Positions 1 through 8,445 of a DNA stretch of 64,000 nucleotides are shown piece after piece. The translations under genes were made by a program, and so were the position numbers. A model generated the notes under the pieces. It had not been told where the DNA came from, did no database searches, and was given only the letters and a program-made list of their open reading frames with translations. Source of the stretch: Bog-473 sp963828505 (GTDB taxonomy: Bacteria; Actinomycetota; Acidimicrobiia; Acidimicrobiales; RAAP-2); the NCBI GenBank assembly GCA_963828505.1, contig CAWHFM010000004.1:98029-162028 (forward strand). Direction: 5' to 3'. The number at the start of each line of letters is the position of its first letter. Within the stretch, counting starts at the first letter, position 1.

Positions 1-1
1 C

Positions 2-952
2 ATCACCCGACAGCAACCACAGGAACGAGACACATGGGTTACTGCCTCGACACAGACCTACGAGGCCATCGTGGAGAAGAAGATCTGGCACCAGGTGCAA
101 GCGCTCATCGCCGCCAACACCCGCTCGAACGCCAGGACGTCGACTCCACGCAGGAATCGAGCCGGCGTGCGGCGGTCCGAGATCTCGCGGTACCCACTGG
201 CCGGCCTCGTGATCTGTGACGCTTGTGGCAGGAAGCTCCAAGGCAACATGGTCCGCGGCCACGCGTTCTACCGCTGCAAACTGAGCCGGGACTACCCGGT
301 ATCGCTGGACAACCACCCGCTGAGCTTGGCGGTCCGTGAAGACCGCTTACTCCCCCACGTGGACCACTGGCTGTGCGAGTTGTTTGCGCCGGACCGTGTC
401 GAGGCAACAGCCGCCGAAGTTGTCCAGGCTGACGCCGATGGGCAACGTGAAGATGCCGATATCGTCCGAGCTCGGCTCGCGTTGGTCGAGTGCGAACGCA
501 AGCTGGCCAAACACCTCGACGGGCTCGAGGCAGGAATCCCCGCAGAGGTCATTGCTCCTCGAATCGCAGCCGCCCAACGAGAGAAGGACACCGCCGAGGC
601 CGTGCTGGCGACAGCGCCGCCAACCCCGAGACCCCTCGCACTCGGTGAGGTGGTCGAAACGCTCTCGGCGCTGCACAACCTTCCAGAGCTGCTTGACAAG
701 ATCGAACAGGCCGATCGGGCCGCTCTCTACCAAGCGCTCGGACTGACCGTGCGCTACCGCCGAGTCGGCGCAGCGGAGGAGGTCAAACTCACCTCGACAT
801 TGCGAGGCGTGGAGCTGGAGCGTGTCGGTGAATCGACGAAGTCTCAAAAAGCCCAGGCCCCAGGTCCGCGAGGCGTGGACCTCAAGCGTGTCGGAGGGCC
901 AGGTTACGCAAAACCCGAGTGGCGGATACAGCCTCTGGACCTGGAACGATAG
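2..952 (+). CDS. Serine recombinase, C-terminal part (5' end outside window)
   Basis: The frame is open from the first bases, so the catalytic N-terminal domain lies outside the window. What remains is the recombinase linker (QTYEAIVEKKIWHQVQALI), a zinc-ribbon-like segment (CDACG then FYRC; the fourth ligand is not a Cys), an HP-x(n)-VRED-LLP segment usual in actinobacterial large serine recombinases, and a coiled coil of about 100 residues. Large serine recombinases integrate and excise mobile elements at att sites. The last 50 residues contain two copies of an RGV-(E/D)-L-(E/K)-RVG motif. The second sits on DNA identical over 12 bp to the 3' end of tRNA-Leu at 8427, so the present tail may have been created when another element inserted at the att site. 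Family assignment is firm; the tail history is inference. Confidence 0.85.
   Translation: MTRQQPQERDTWVTASTQTYEAIVEKKIWHQVQALIAANTRSNARTSTPRRNRAGVRRSEISRYPLAGLVICDACGRKLQGNMVRGHAFYRCKLSRDYPVSLDNHPLSLAVREDRLLPHVDHWLCELFAPDRVEATAAEVVQADADGQREDADIVRARLALVECERKLAKHLDGLEAGIPAEVIAPRIAAAQREKDTAEAVLATAPPTPRPLALGEVVETLSALHNLPELLDKIEQADRAALYQALGLTVRYRRVGAAEEVKLTSTLRGVELERVGESTKSQKAQAPGPRGVDLKRVGGPGYAKPEWRIQPLDLER
802..894 (+). repeat. 27-bp imperfect direct repeat in recombinase 3' end
   Basis: Copies at 802-828 and 868-894 match at 24 of 27 positions, are 66 nt (22 codons) apart and in the same reading frame. Both end in CGTGTCGG, the sequence at the tRNA-Leu 3' end. They may be leftover attachment-site copies from successive integration events. 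Confidence 0.7.
887..898. other. Candidate att site (left end of element)
   Basis: The 12-mer CGTGTCGGAGGG occurs here and again at 8425-8436, where it spans the discriminator base and acceptor strand of tRNA-Leu(GAG). Both copies lie in the 3' coding end of a serine recombinase and in the same frame (Arg-Val-Gly-Gly). This is what tandem site-specific integration would leave. The short length means chance cannot be fully excluded. Confidence 0.5.
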
Positions 953-969
953 GCGGGCCGAAGGCCGGC

Positions 970-998
970 AGGGTGCGATCCCTGTAACACAGCACCCT
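970..998 (+). terminator. Possible stem-loop after the recombinase
   Basis: AGGGTGC (970-976) can pair with GCACCCT (992-998), a 7-bp stem with a 15-nt loop, 18 nt after the recombinase stop. There is no U-tract. It could stop transcription or be part of the element end. The rest of 953-1143 shows nothing else. Confidence 0.3.
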
Positions 999-1143
999 CA
1001 AACAGCATCCGAGTTTTCGATGAGCGCTTGCCAAAGGTTGCATACGCCACGTACGGCACATTCGGGCGTGTAGAAGCAACGTCGCCCACATAGAGGCTTG
1101 CGACGCCCAGTGGGCTAATGAGGATGGACGCGAGTATCTGTCA

Positions 1144-2652
1144 TTAGAAGACCGTGCCAAGATCCTCTACGACTATTTTCGCCATACTGTGCTCCGCGAG
1201 TGCGGCAATGGTCATGGACGGGTTGCAAGCGCCCGTGGAGCCGGGGATGCGAGCGCCGTCAAGTACATAGAGCCCTCTGTGGCCCAGGACGCGACCGACT
1301 CTGTCGACGGCATCGCCCATTGGCACTCCGCCTAGCGCATGCCACGTCGATGCCCCGTCGGCGTTCGTGTCAATGATCTGACCCCCGCCCGCCTTGGCGA
1401 ACTCGTCGATCCGAGCCCGAATGACAGGAACCAGCTCCGCGTCAGCGTCGGGTGGCCACGTCAGCTTGGCATCATCGGAAGCCGCATCGTAGGCCCAGGT
1501 GCCGACCCCCTTGACGATGCCGAAGGCGACGAGTGTTTCCAGCCAGACGCCCTCGGGCGGCGCCACCGGTGAACCGGCGTGGATCACGGTCACCGGATGG
1601 TCCGGGTCGTTGCCGCCGACACAGGCGGGCCCGCCTTGGACGCTTCCCGGATGTTCGTCCATCTGGATCCATGCGTAGATGCGATCGCCGTTGCTACCCC
1701 ATTGCGTGCCGATGGCGTCGGGGAGATCCGGTATCAGCCCCTTGGCCTTGGCCTTGACCATCAGACGGGTGGTGCCACCTGATCCTGCGTTGAGGAAGAC
1801 CGAATCGGCAACGATCTCCTTCGTCTCCACCACATCGCCGTCGGTGTCGATCCGATCGATGTGCAGCACCCACCGCTTGTCGTTGTCCATGGAAATATCG
1901 GTCACAACGTGCAGCACTTCGACACGCACATGTCCTGTTGCCTCGGCGGCGGCCAGATAGGTGACGTCGATGGAGTTCTTACCCCCATTGTTCACGCCGA
2001 ACGCGATGTCGCTGTTGGTGAACGCCGGCTTGAACTGACCGTTCAGCTCGGCCCGCACGAAGTTCCAGTCGACTGGTAAAGGAACTCTGAACGTGTTCAG
2101 CCCCGCCTTCGGTGCGACATCGAGGAATAGGCGCGAAGACTGGTAAGTCGGGGAGGCGAGGACGTCGTCAGGAACCGTGGAGATCTTCAGCATCTGGGCG
2201 ACCATTGGGTAGTGCACCCGGTTGAGTTCCTCGTAGTCGTCCGCCGCCATCGGCATCGATCGTCCGAAGTAATCCTCGGTTGGCTGCAGTGTCATGCCGT
2301 GGTACATCAACGAGCCACCACCGACTGCAGCACCGCAATGCATTGTCATTCCCGTGCCCTCGATGGTCTCGATGAGGCCGGTGAACGGCTTCCACGTCGT
2401 CTCCGGAAGACCCCCGACCACGTCGCTGTGATCGGCAAGCCACGCCGCTCGACGGTCGAAATCGACGAGCGTCGGAAACGTAGTCGCGTTGGGACCGGTC
2501 AACCAGCGCAGACCTCGCTCGAGCACCAGCGTCTGCACACCAGCACGAGCCAGACGTAACGCAGTAACTCCACCGCCGAATCCGGAGCCGATCACAACGG
2601 CGCGCTCGCGTTGAGGCTCCGCCAATGATCTAGCAGACACCGCAACCTCCAT
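1144..2652 (-). CDS. Cholesterol oxidase-like GMC flavoenzyme
   Basis: 502 residues, the size of class I (non-covalent FAD) cholesterol oxidases. The FAD-binding GSGFGGG lies at residues 22-28. Residues equivalent to the catalytic Glu, His and Asn of the Streptomyces enzyme are visible as E372 (VWLET), H438 (TWHALGG) and N477 (GACNPS). The conserved ending DGARIPGSTGACNPSMTIAA is typical. Such enzymes oxidise and isomerise 3-beta-hydroxysteroids to 3-keto-4-ene products with O2; the true substrate here could be another sterol or hydroxyl compound. There is no signal peptide, so it should act in the cytosol, unlike secreted Streptomyces ChoA. It lies inside the proposed element, convergent with the recombinase remnant. 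The start ATG has no clear ribosome binding site. Confidence 0.82.
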   Translation of the reverse strand: MEVAVSARSLAEPQRERAVVIGSGFGGGVTALRLARAGVQTLVLERGLRWLTGPNATTFPTLVDFDRRAAWLADHSDVVGGLPETTWKPFTGLIETIEGTGMTMHCGAAVGGGSLMYHGMTLQPTEDYFGRSMPMAADDYEELNRVHYPMVAQMLKISTVPDDVLASPTYQSSRLFLDVAPKAGLNTFRVPLPVDWNFVRAELNGQFKPAFTNSDIAFGVNNGGKNSIDVTYLAAAEATGHVRVEVLHVVTDISMDNDKRWVLHIDRIDTDGDVVETKEIVADSVFLNAGSGGTTRLMVKAKAKGLIPDLPDAIGTQWGSNGDRIYAWIQMDEHPGSVQGGPACVGGNDPDHPVTVIHAGSPVAPPEGVWLETLVAFGIVKGVGTWAYDAASDDAKLTWPPDADAELVPVIRARIDEFAKAGGGQIIDTNADGASTWHALGGVPMGDAVDRVGRVLGHRGLYVLDGARIPGSTGACNPSMTIAALAEHSMAKIVVEDLGTVF

Positions 2653-2928
2653 GATCGTGAGTTGCGCCTTGAAGTCCAGGCGTTGGAAACAGTTCCTTTG
2701 CTTGCTGGGTACCCTATCGACGCTAATTCACATTGACAAGGTGCTATTCAGCCTGCCCCCAAAAAGTCGCCGGCCTTGGGCAGAGTGAAGACTCTTTCGG
2801 CCGCGTGACCTTCGAGTTCGGCCCGGTCTGGCCCTGACTACAAAGGTGGAACTCTTCGCTCCATACCGAGGTACGCTTGATGCGACCTGAAGCCGTGCCG
2901 CTGGCTACGGGGTATTGGGGGGTATTGG

Positions 2929-4383
2929 ATGACGCAGTCTTTACGCGGGGCATGCCGAGCCGCCCTGACTGCGTTGGCTATGACACTTGGAGTAACGGGT
3001 GCGGGATTGGCCGGACAGATTTCGATCGTGTCGGCGCCAGCCTCTGCGGAGACCTCGACCCAAGGCGACGCACCCAATGGCGGGCAACCAGCTCAGCTCA
3101 GCGGTCCCATCGAGCCCGCTGACGCCGCGTACCTCATCGCCGGAGCCTGGGGACCTTCCCTCAAGGCCGCCGGTTATGAGCAGCGCGAGTATTTCGCGTC
3201 GGGGACGGCGTACTCCTACCAGGCAACCGGACCCGAGAACAACGCGGGAACGTGGAAGGTCGCTCCCGCTGCGAGCGCGCTTTATCGCACTCGAATCGTG
3301 GTGCGCATGCCGACAAATCCATCGCGGTTCAACGGGACAGTGGTCGTGGAGTGGCTAAATGTCAGCGGAGGCGGGGATGGCGCGGTCGACTCGGTGTACT
3401 TGTCACCAGAGTTGGAACGAGCGGGGTTTGCCTGGGTAGGCGTCTCAGCGCAGCAGGTGGGAATCGACAACCTGCGCCAAAAGGATCCGGCGCGCTATGG
3501 CTCACTGATGGATCCGGGGGACCAGTACTCCTACGACATCTACACCCAGGCCGCCCGAGCCCTGCTCGTCGGTGGCCACGCGAACCCCCTGGCCCCACTG
3601 CACCCCAAGCGGCTGTTGGCGGTGGGTGAGTCCCAGTCGGCGCTCTACCTGACCACCTACATCGACGCCATTCAGCCCCTCTACCATGTGTTCGACGGCT
3701 TCTTGGTGCACAGTAGGGCCGGGGGAGCACTGGGGATCCCCGGTGCATCACCGAGCGGCAGCTTCGGTGGCGACGTCCACATCCGCACCGACATCGGCGT
3801 CCCGGTGCTCACGATGATCACCCAAACAGATGAGACTTTCGGGGGGTACTACCAGGCCCGTCAGCCCGACACGCGCTTCATCAGGCTCTGGGACGTTGCC
3901 GGCGCCTCTCACGCAGACTCCTACATCGTCACGGCTCAGGAGCTCAAATCTCTTGGCTGCACCTCGGTCGACGAGGCACCAAGTCATTTCATCTTTGAAG
4001 CCGCCCTCTCCGCCATCAATACCTGGATGGTCACCGGTTCGCCGCCGCCGTCGGCGCCTCGTATGAAGATCCAGGTTGTTGACGGCACGCCTACGGTGCA
4101 GACCAATACCAGCGAAACGGCGATCGGTGGCATCCAGGGTCCATGGGAACGGGTGCCGATTGCGGCCTATTCGAACACCACACCCCCCGGATCGGCCGGC
4201 TTCTGCGGCCTGTTCGGGTCGACTCGTCCCTTCAGCGAAGCGCAGCTCAAATCCCTGTATGGGACCAAGTCGTCTTACCTGAAGGCATACACGACGGCGA
4301 CGGACGAGGACATCAAGGCGGGATACATCCTTCCGGCCGACAAAGCTCAAGTGCTCGCCTTGGCCAAACAAGTCCAGTTCTAA
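2929..4383 (+). CDS. Secreted alpha/beta-hydrolase domain protein
   Basis: 484 residues with an N-terminal signal peptide (basic start, hydrophobic residues about 10-30, SAPASA then ETS as a plausible cleavage site near 40). The mature part begins with a segment common to the large family of actinobacterial 'alpha/beta hydrolase domain' proteins (NGTVVVEWLNVSGG near 136-149). The nucleophile elbow is GESQS, with Ser235. This family contains exported esterases of unknown substrate. It is divergent from the cholesterol-oxidase-like gene across a 276-bp gap with no clear motif, so a joint role in using a lipid or sterol ester is possible but only inferred. A GGGGTATTGG near-repeat lies just before the ATG. 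Confidence 0.7.
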   Translation: MTQSLRGACRAALTALAMTLGVTGAGLAGQISIVSAPASAETSTQGDAPNGGQPAQLSGPIEPADAAYLIAGAWGPSLKAAGYEQREYFASGTAYSYQATGPENNAGTWKVAPAASALYRTRIVVRMPTNPSRFNGTVVVEWLNVSGGGDGAVDSVYLSPELERAGFAWVGVSAQQVGIDNLRQKDPARYGSLMDPGDQYSYDIYTQAARALLVGGHANPLAPLHPKRLLAVGESQSALYLTTYIDAIQPLYHVFDGFLVHSRAGGALGIPGASPSGSFGGDVHIRTDIGVPVLTMITQTDETFGGYYQARQPDTRFIRLWDVAGASHADSYIVTAQELKSLGCTSVDEAPSHFIFEAALSAINTWMVTGSPPPSAPRMKIQVVDGTPTVQTNTSETAIGGIQGPWERVPIAAYSNTTPPGSAGFCGLFGSTRPFSEAQLKSLYGTKSSYLKAYTTATDEDIKAGYILPADKAQVLALAKQVQF

Positions 4384-4517
4384 CGGCTGGGCGTTGGCTA
4401 ACAGCCAGGCCATAACGGTTCCCTAGGCTTTCCGTACGCTGCTGACACTGCCCCCGAACGCCTGGAGACACGAAAACTCTGTGTATCAGGTCCGGATGCT
4501 TGCTACAGCACGCACCA

Positions 4518-4946
4518 TCAGATCGCTTGAAGTCGATCCTCGATCCATGATGCGAGGTCATCGAGAGGCACTGTTCGCGTCGAGGTCGCTTCAACCATCT
4601 CTGCCGTTTCACTTCCGTCGGGATCATCACCTTCGGGTGGCACCCAGCGATACCCATTCAGAGCGGCGAAGAGGATGGCGCACAGCAACGCCGTCCGCTT
4701 GTTGCCGTCCGGCAATGCATGGTTGCTCGCCACGGCCTGCAACAAGACCGCCGTCTTCGTCGCAAACTCGGGATACTTCTCGAAATCACCGAAGCCGGCG
4801 CTCGGTGCCGCCAACGCCGAGCCGGCCAGTGTGTCGTTGGTGACTGCTCGGACGGTTGCCAGTTCGGCCCCGAGTGCTTCGGCGGCCGCTCGGTGGAAGT
4901 CCTCGATCGTGAGGTAGGCGATGTACGCCTCGTCGCCCTCGGTCAC
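4518..4946 (-). CDS. doc: Doc-type Fic-fold toxin
   Basis: 142 residues. HALPDGNKR at residues 76-84 is the Fic/Doc signature H-x-F/L-x-D-G-N-K-R. Doc proteins phosphorylate elongation factor Tu and stop translation; the signature with Lys in GNKR fits Doc (kinase) rather than AMP-transferring Fic proteins, which usually have GNGR. The second gene of a two-gene unit, it starts with GTG 9 bp after its presumed antitoxin. Length and motif are normal, so it appears intact. In the proposed element it would act as an addiction module. Confidence 0.85.
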   Translation of the reverse strand: MTEGDEAYIAYLTIEDFHRAAAEALGAELATVRAVTNDTLAGSALAAPSAGFGDFEKYPEFATKTAVLLQAVASNHALPDGNKRTALLCAILFAALNGYRWVPPEGDDPDGSETAEMVEATSTRTVPLDDLASWIEDRLQAI

Positions 4947-4955
4947 CGGAGTGCG

Positions 4956-5183
4956 CTACTTGGCGAGACGGTCCAGTGCAGCTTGGTTGGTCTTGCCGGC
5001 GAGCTCCAGGAGGGCCTGCACGTCTCGTGTGGTATCCCGTCCCGCCCGCCGATCGGCAGCGATCCGGGCCACGAGGGCTTCCTCGGAGTCGTCGAGAGCG
5101 GCCTCCTCGGCCACCACATCCCGCTCGACAGCGCTGTCGGTCACGTCTCCATTGTGCCCGCGACTCTTCCCGAGCCGTGCCAT
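4956..5183 (-). CDS. Putative antitoxin of the Doc pair
   Basis: 75 residues, acidic and helical, directly upstream of doc with a 9-bp gap. I do not recognise a Phd domain by eye; the antitoxin role rests on position, size and charge. The body from residue 14 on (VTDSAVERDVVAEEAALDD) suggests that a GTG at 5144 could be the true start; neither start has a well-spaced ribosome binding site. The C-terminal part (DTTRDVQALLELAGKTNQ) would be the toxin-binding tail if the analogy with Phd holds. Confidence 0.6.
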   Translation of the reverse strand: MARLGKSRGHNGDVTDSAVERDVVAEEAALDDSEEALVARIAADRRAGRDTTRDVQALLELAGKTNQAALDRLAK

Positions 5184-5365
5184 CGGGCCCGACCCCGGAG
5201 AGGTCAGGGTCGGTCAAGGCCGGCGCAGCCGCCCGTAGGGGGAGCCTTGACGGGCCCGGGCGAGCTCGGTGGCCACAATGGCCAAGGCCGCCCGATGGGC
5301 GGCCTACCTGCGGTTTTGCCTTCGCTGGCAAGGCTTGTCGCAACCATGCGACATACTCCCCGCCC

Positions 5366-5797
5366 ATGAGTGAAGACCTTGATTTCCGCAGCGACAAGAG
5401 CGAGAGCGCCGAAGGCAGCCGGGTCGCCGTGAACCGCTGGGCCGGGTATCACCACAACCTCGACGAGGACGTCATCGCCGAAGCCTTCTCGACGCCCGCC
5501 CGGAGCATGGAGGACTTCGAGCCGGAGATCCGTGACGCCATTGCGGAGGATGCCCTCGAGCGCTCCGAACTCATCGGCTTCTGGGTGGCCTGGCATCTGG
5601 CCGGCGGCTTCGACAGCCTCGAGCGGGGCGGATGGCACCGGGCCACCATCTTCCGCAAAGTCCGCCGCTTCCGGGCCGCCTACGGCGCGCACCCCGACGA
5701 GTTCGTCTTTCCCTGGATCCAGCTCGACCTCGACACGGCCTGGTCCGAGCAGATCTCCCGCCAGATCCAGTCCGCCCGCGGTCGAGGGCTCGGCTGA
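5366..5797 (+). CDS. Hypothetical element protein upstream of Rep
   Basis: 143 residues from the ATG at 5366. The N-terminus is acidic; residues about 70-115 (FDSLERGGWHRATIFRKVRRF) could form a helix-turn-helix, with a tryptophan-rich remainder. No catalytic motif is visible. It ends 11 bp before the Rep-like gene in the same direction, so the two are probably one operon. A DNA-binding or copy-control partner for Rep is the simplest guess; the function is unknown. Confidence 0.6.
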   Translation: MSEDLDFRSDKSESAEGSRVAVNRWAGYHHNLDEDVIAEAFSTPARSMEDFEPEIRDAIAEDALERSELIGFWVAWHLAGGFDSLERGGWHRATIFRKVRRFRAAYGAHPDEFVFPWIQLDLDTAWSEQISRQIQSARGRGLG

Positions 5798-5808
5798 CCC
5801 AGCGTTGA

Positions 5809-6921
5809 GTGGCTCCTGCGCAGACGTCCGATCACCTAGTCGCAAATACGCATCTTCCGGAGACGGGGCTGCGGGAGCTGGCGTCTGGGGTCGACGCTCT
5901 GTACCTCTCGGGCCGGGCCGAGCTGCCCAAGCGCTTCCTGGCCCGCCTCGAGGGTTGTCGGACCTGGGCGGGCGAGGCCAAGCGGCCGGTCCCCTGCCAG
6001 ATCGGTGATCTGACGTTCGGGATCGCTCCCCACGGATGGGGGAAGTACCGCTTCTGCCTCGATCACGAGATGGCCCGAATCGGCTTCTCCACCAGCCGCC
6101 ATCTCCCGACGGTTCGGGTCCAGCCCCGTTCCCAGTTCCTGCACGCCGTCGGACCCGAGGCGGCGGTGCGGGCCGTGCATGAATTGCTCGACAACGAACT
6201 GGACCGCCTGCGCTTCTGGGTCAACCGGGTCGACCTCTTTGCCGACTGGCAGGGCTGGCAGGGCTGGCATCTCACACTCGATGACGCCCAACGCTTCGTC
6301 TGCCGAGCAGACGCCCGCCGAACCTATGAGATCGCCGGCACCCTGACCGGCTTCGAGTTCGGCAGCCGCAAGACCAACACGTTCATGGCTCGCTTGTACG
6401 ACAAGACGGCCGACATGGCGGCCAAGGACAACGGCTGGTGGCCCGAGGTATGGGGCGATCGCTACGCCACCGGTACGCCCGTGCATCGCCTCGAATTCGA
6501 AATCGGGCGTCAGGGCTTGGTCGAGTTCGACCTCAATACACCCGACCAGGTCCTGGCCGCTACTGGTGACCTGTGGGCCTACGCCACCACGGAGTGGCTG
6601 ACCTACCGCTCCCTCACCACCGACCAGACCCGTTCTCGCTGGCCCCTCGCCCCAGAATGGCACCAGGTACAGCGGGCCACCCTCGGACACCGGGCCGTGG
6701 GCATCGAGCGGCTGCGGCTGACCAGACGGTCGGCGTCCATCGAGAAGCTGCTCCCGGGCCTCACCGGCTACCTCGCCTCGCTGGGTGCCCTCATCGGCAC
6801 CGAGGGCATCGAGGACACCTTGGGAGCCGTCGGGCATCATCTGCATACCTACGAGATCGTCAGCCACACCGCCTTCGCCGAACGGGTGGCCCGCCGTCGC
6901 AGCGAATTGGAATTGCGATGA
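5809..6921 (+). CDS. Rep-like replication initiation protein
   Basis: 370 residues, GTG start 11 bp after the previous gene. Motifs resemble the Rep_trans/replication initiation factor family of rolling-circle plasmids, phages and integrative elements: NRVDLFADW at 139-147, ARLYDKT at 194-200 (candidate Tyr nucleophile region) and HRLEFEIGRQ at 226-235. Such proteins nick a double-strand origin and start rolling-circle replication of the excised circle, or help in mobilisation. The stop overlaps the next ATG (ATGA). A long antisense reading frame over this gene is a GC artefact. Family placement is by motif order only. Confidence 0.7.
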   Translation: MAPAQTSDHLVANTHLPETGLRELASGVDALYLSGRAELPKRFLARLEGCRTWAGEAKRPVPCQIGDLTFGIAPHGWGKYRFCLDHEMARIGFSTSRHLPTVRVQPRSQFLHAVGPEAAVRAVHELLDNELDRLRFWVNRVDLFADWQGWQGWHLTLDDAQRFVCRADARRTYEIAGTLTGFEFGSRKTNTFMARLYDKTADMAAKDNGWWPEVWGDRYATGTPVHRLEFEIGRQGLVEFDLNTPDQVLAATGDLWAYATTEWLTYRSLTTDQTRSRWPLAPEWHQVQRATLGHRAVGIERLRLTRRSASIEKLLPGLTGYLASLGALIGTEGIEDTLGAVGHHLHTYEIVSHTAFAERVARRRSELELR

Positions 6922-7088
6922 ATGCGGCTGGGCCCGACTACGAGCGGGTGGCGGCGGTGCTCGTGCGGATCGGTCTGCGCATGGTGAGCGAAGAGGGACA
7001 GGAGCACACGGATGCTGACGGTGGCGTACTGCCGGGTGTCGACCGAGGAGCAAGCGGCGGAGGGCTTCTCGATCGCCGGGCAAGCTGA
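6918..7088 (+). CDS. Possible tiny ORF between rep and recombinase
   Basis: 56 codons starting in an ATGA overlap with the Rep stop, which would allow coupled translation. The first 34 residues (MNAAGPDYERVAAVLVRIGL onward) look protein-like, but the last 77 nt overlap the recombinase gene in another frame. No ribosome binding site is apparent. It may be a real small element gene or only a spacer. Confidence 0.3.
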   Translation: MNAAGPDYERVAAVLVRIGLRMVSEEGQEHTDADGGVLPGVDRGASGGGLLDRRAS

Positions 7089-8445
7089 CAAGCTGCGCGT
7101 CTACGCCGAGCTGCACGACCTGGGTGAGGTGACGGTGATCGCCGACCCCGGGCTCTCGGGCAAGAACCTCGAGCGACCCGGACTGCAGCAGCTGCTGCAC
7201 ATGGTCGACGAAGGCCACGTGGCCAACGTACTGACGTGGCGGCTCGACCGGTTGTCTCGGAACCTGAGCGACCTGATCTTGTTGGCCGACCGTTTCGGCC
7301 AGGCCGGCGTCGCACTGCACTCGTTCACCGAGAAGATCGACCTCTCGTCGGCGACGGGCCGGATGTTCTACAACATCCTCGGTTCGTTCGCGCAGTTCTA
7401 CCGCGAGCAACTGGCCGAGAACGTGCGCATGGGCATGCAGCAGGCCGTGCGCCAGGGGAAATGGGTCGACCGCCCCAAGACGGGGTATGCCCTCGTCGAC
7501 GGCGAGCTCGTCGCCAACGAGATGGCACCTGTCGTCCGGCGCATCTTCACGCTGCGGACCGAGGGGCAGAGCGTCGGCAAGATCGCCGACGCCACCGGAG
7601 TCAAGTATTCGACGGTGCTCACCATCCTCAACTCGCGCATCTATCTCGGCGAGGTGCAGATGAACGGCGAGTGGTTCCCGGGGCGACACGAGGCGATCAT
7701 CACCCCCGAGCAGTTCGCCGCCGCCCACCGGGGCCGGGTCAAGGGAAGGGCCCGGGGTACCGATCTGTTGTCGGGCCGGGTCCGCTGTGGGCTCTGTCAG
7801 CGCCTGATGGCCCTCGACCAGAACGGCCAGGGCCAAAGGCTCTACCGCTGCCACCACCGGGGCCAAGGCTGCGCCCAGCCCCGCCGGACCAACGTCGGGC
7901 TGCTGCGGGCAGCCGTGTTGGGGCTGCGGCTCATCGGCGACGACATGGAGCTGCAGGCCGCTATCCGGAAGGAACTCGAGAGGGCCCGAACGCCGGCCCC
8001 CAAGGCCGGCGGAGGGCCCCGCAGTCGGCGTTCCCGTCACGGTATCGAGGAGCTGGTGTCCCAACGCCGCAAGCTGCTGCGCCTGTACTACGCCGACAAG
8101 ATCGGAGCCGACCTGTTCGCCGAGGAGGAGGCACGTCTGTCCGTGGCCCTGCACGAGGCACAGCGGGAGGTGGACGATGCACGCGTCGAGGTGGCGCGCT
8201 CGGACGATGTCGCTCTGCACTTCGACGCGGTCGCGCAGATGCTCGCCACGCTCGACGTCGACCGAACGTGGAACGCCGCGACAGAGGTCGAGCGACGCGT
8301 CCTGATCGACGAGTTCATCGAGGAGATTTCGGTGTTACCGGATTACCTCGACGTGAAAGTGCACGGAGCGCCGCCGCTGCACGTTCACTACCAGGAAGTC
8401 GGGATGAAGGACTCGGGTTTTGATCGTGTCGGAGGGGGGACTTGA
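7012..8445 (+). CDS. Large serine recombinase (integrase) overlapping tRNA-Leu
   Basis: 477 residues. Resolvase-type catalytic domain with YCRVSTEEQ (Ser10 nucleophile) and the RLDRLSR arginine cluster at 77-83; recombinase domain (residues about 165-270); zinc ribbon with four Cys (CGLC and CHHRGQGC); a coiled coil near 340-400. AGGAG 8 nt before the ATG fixes the start. The last six codons and the stop lie inside the tRNA-Leu gene on the other strand: the tail DRVGGGT is written by the T-arm/acceptor sequence. Integration into a tRNA 3' end would thus supply the integrase stop codon, and excision would change its C-terminus. It catalyses excision/integration of the segment to its left. Confidence 0.93.
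   Translation: MLTVAYCRVSTEEQAAEGFSIAGQADKLRVYAELHDLGEVTVIADPGLSGKNLERPGLQQLLHMVDEGHVANVLTWRLDRLSRNLSDLILLADRFGQAGVALHSFTEKIDLSSATGRMFYNILGSFAQFYREQLAENVRMGMQQAVRQGKWVDRPKTGYALVDGELVANEMAPVVRRIFTLRTEGQSVGKIADATGVKYSTVLTILNSRIYLGEVQMNGEWFPGRHEAIITPEQFAAAHRGRVKGRARGTDLLSGRVRCGLCQRLMALDQNGQGQRLYRCHHRGQGCAQPRRTNVGLLRAAVLGLRLIGDDMELQAAIRKELERARTPAPKAGGGPRSRRSRHGIEELVSQRRKLLRLYYADKIGADLFAEEEARLSVALHEAQREVDDARVEVARSDDVALHFDAVAQMLATLDVDRTWNAATEVERRVLIDEFIEEISVLPDYLDVKVHGAPPLHVHYQEVGMKDSGFDRVGGGT
8425..8436. other. Candidate att site (right end, tRNA side)
   Basis: Right-hand copy of CGTGTCGGAGGG, covering the last acceptor bases of tRNA-Leu and the discriminator position. The pair with 887-898 marks the proposed element ends. 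Confidence 0.5.

Larger units (their letters stand above)
887..8436. mobile_element. Putative integrated element at tRNA-Leu(GAG)
   Basis: A 7.5-kb segment bounded by the 12-bp repeats. Its right end has the usual anatomy of a tRNA-associated integrative element: Rep-like initiator, tiny ORF, then a recombinase running into the tRNA. Inside are also a Doc-type toxin-antitoxin pair and, at the left, a cholesterol-oxidase-like gene and a secreted hydrolase that would be cargo. No transfer (FtsK/TraB-like or relaxase-coupling) gene is visible, so it would be a mobilizable or passive element rather than a self-transmissible one. The ends are inferred from the repeats only. Confidence 0.5.

Noticed and set aside
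5836..8220. 794-codon minus-strand frame opposite rep and the recombinase
   Set aside because: Shadow of two well-supported genes in GC-rich DNA; its translation is low-complexity and has no motif.
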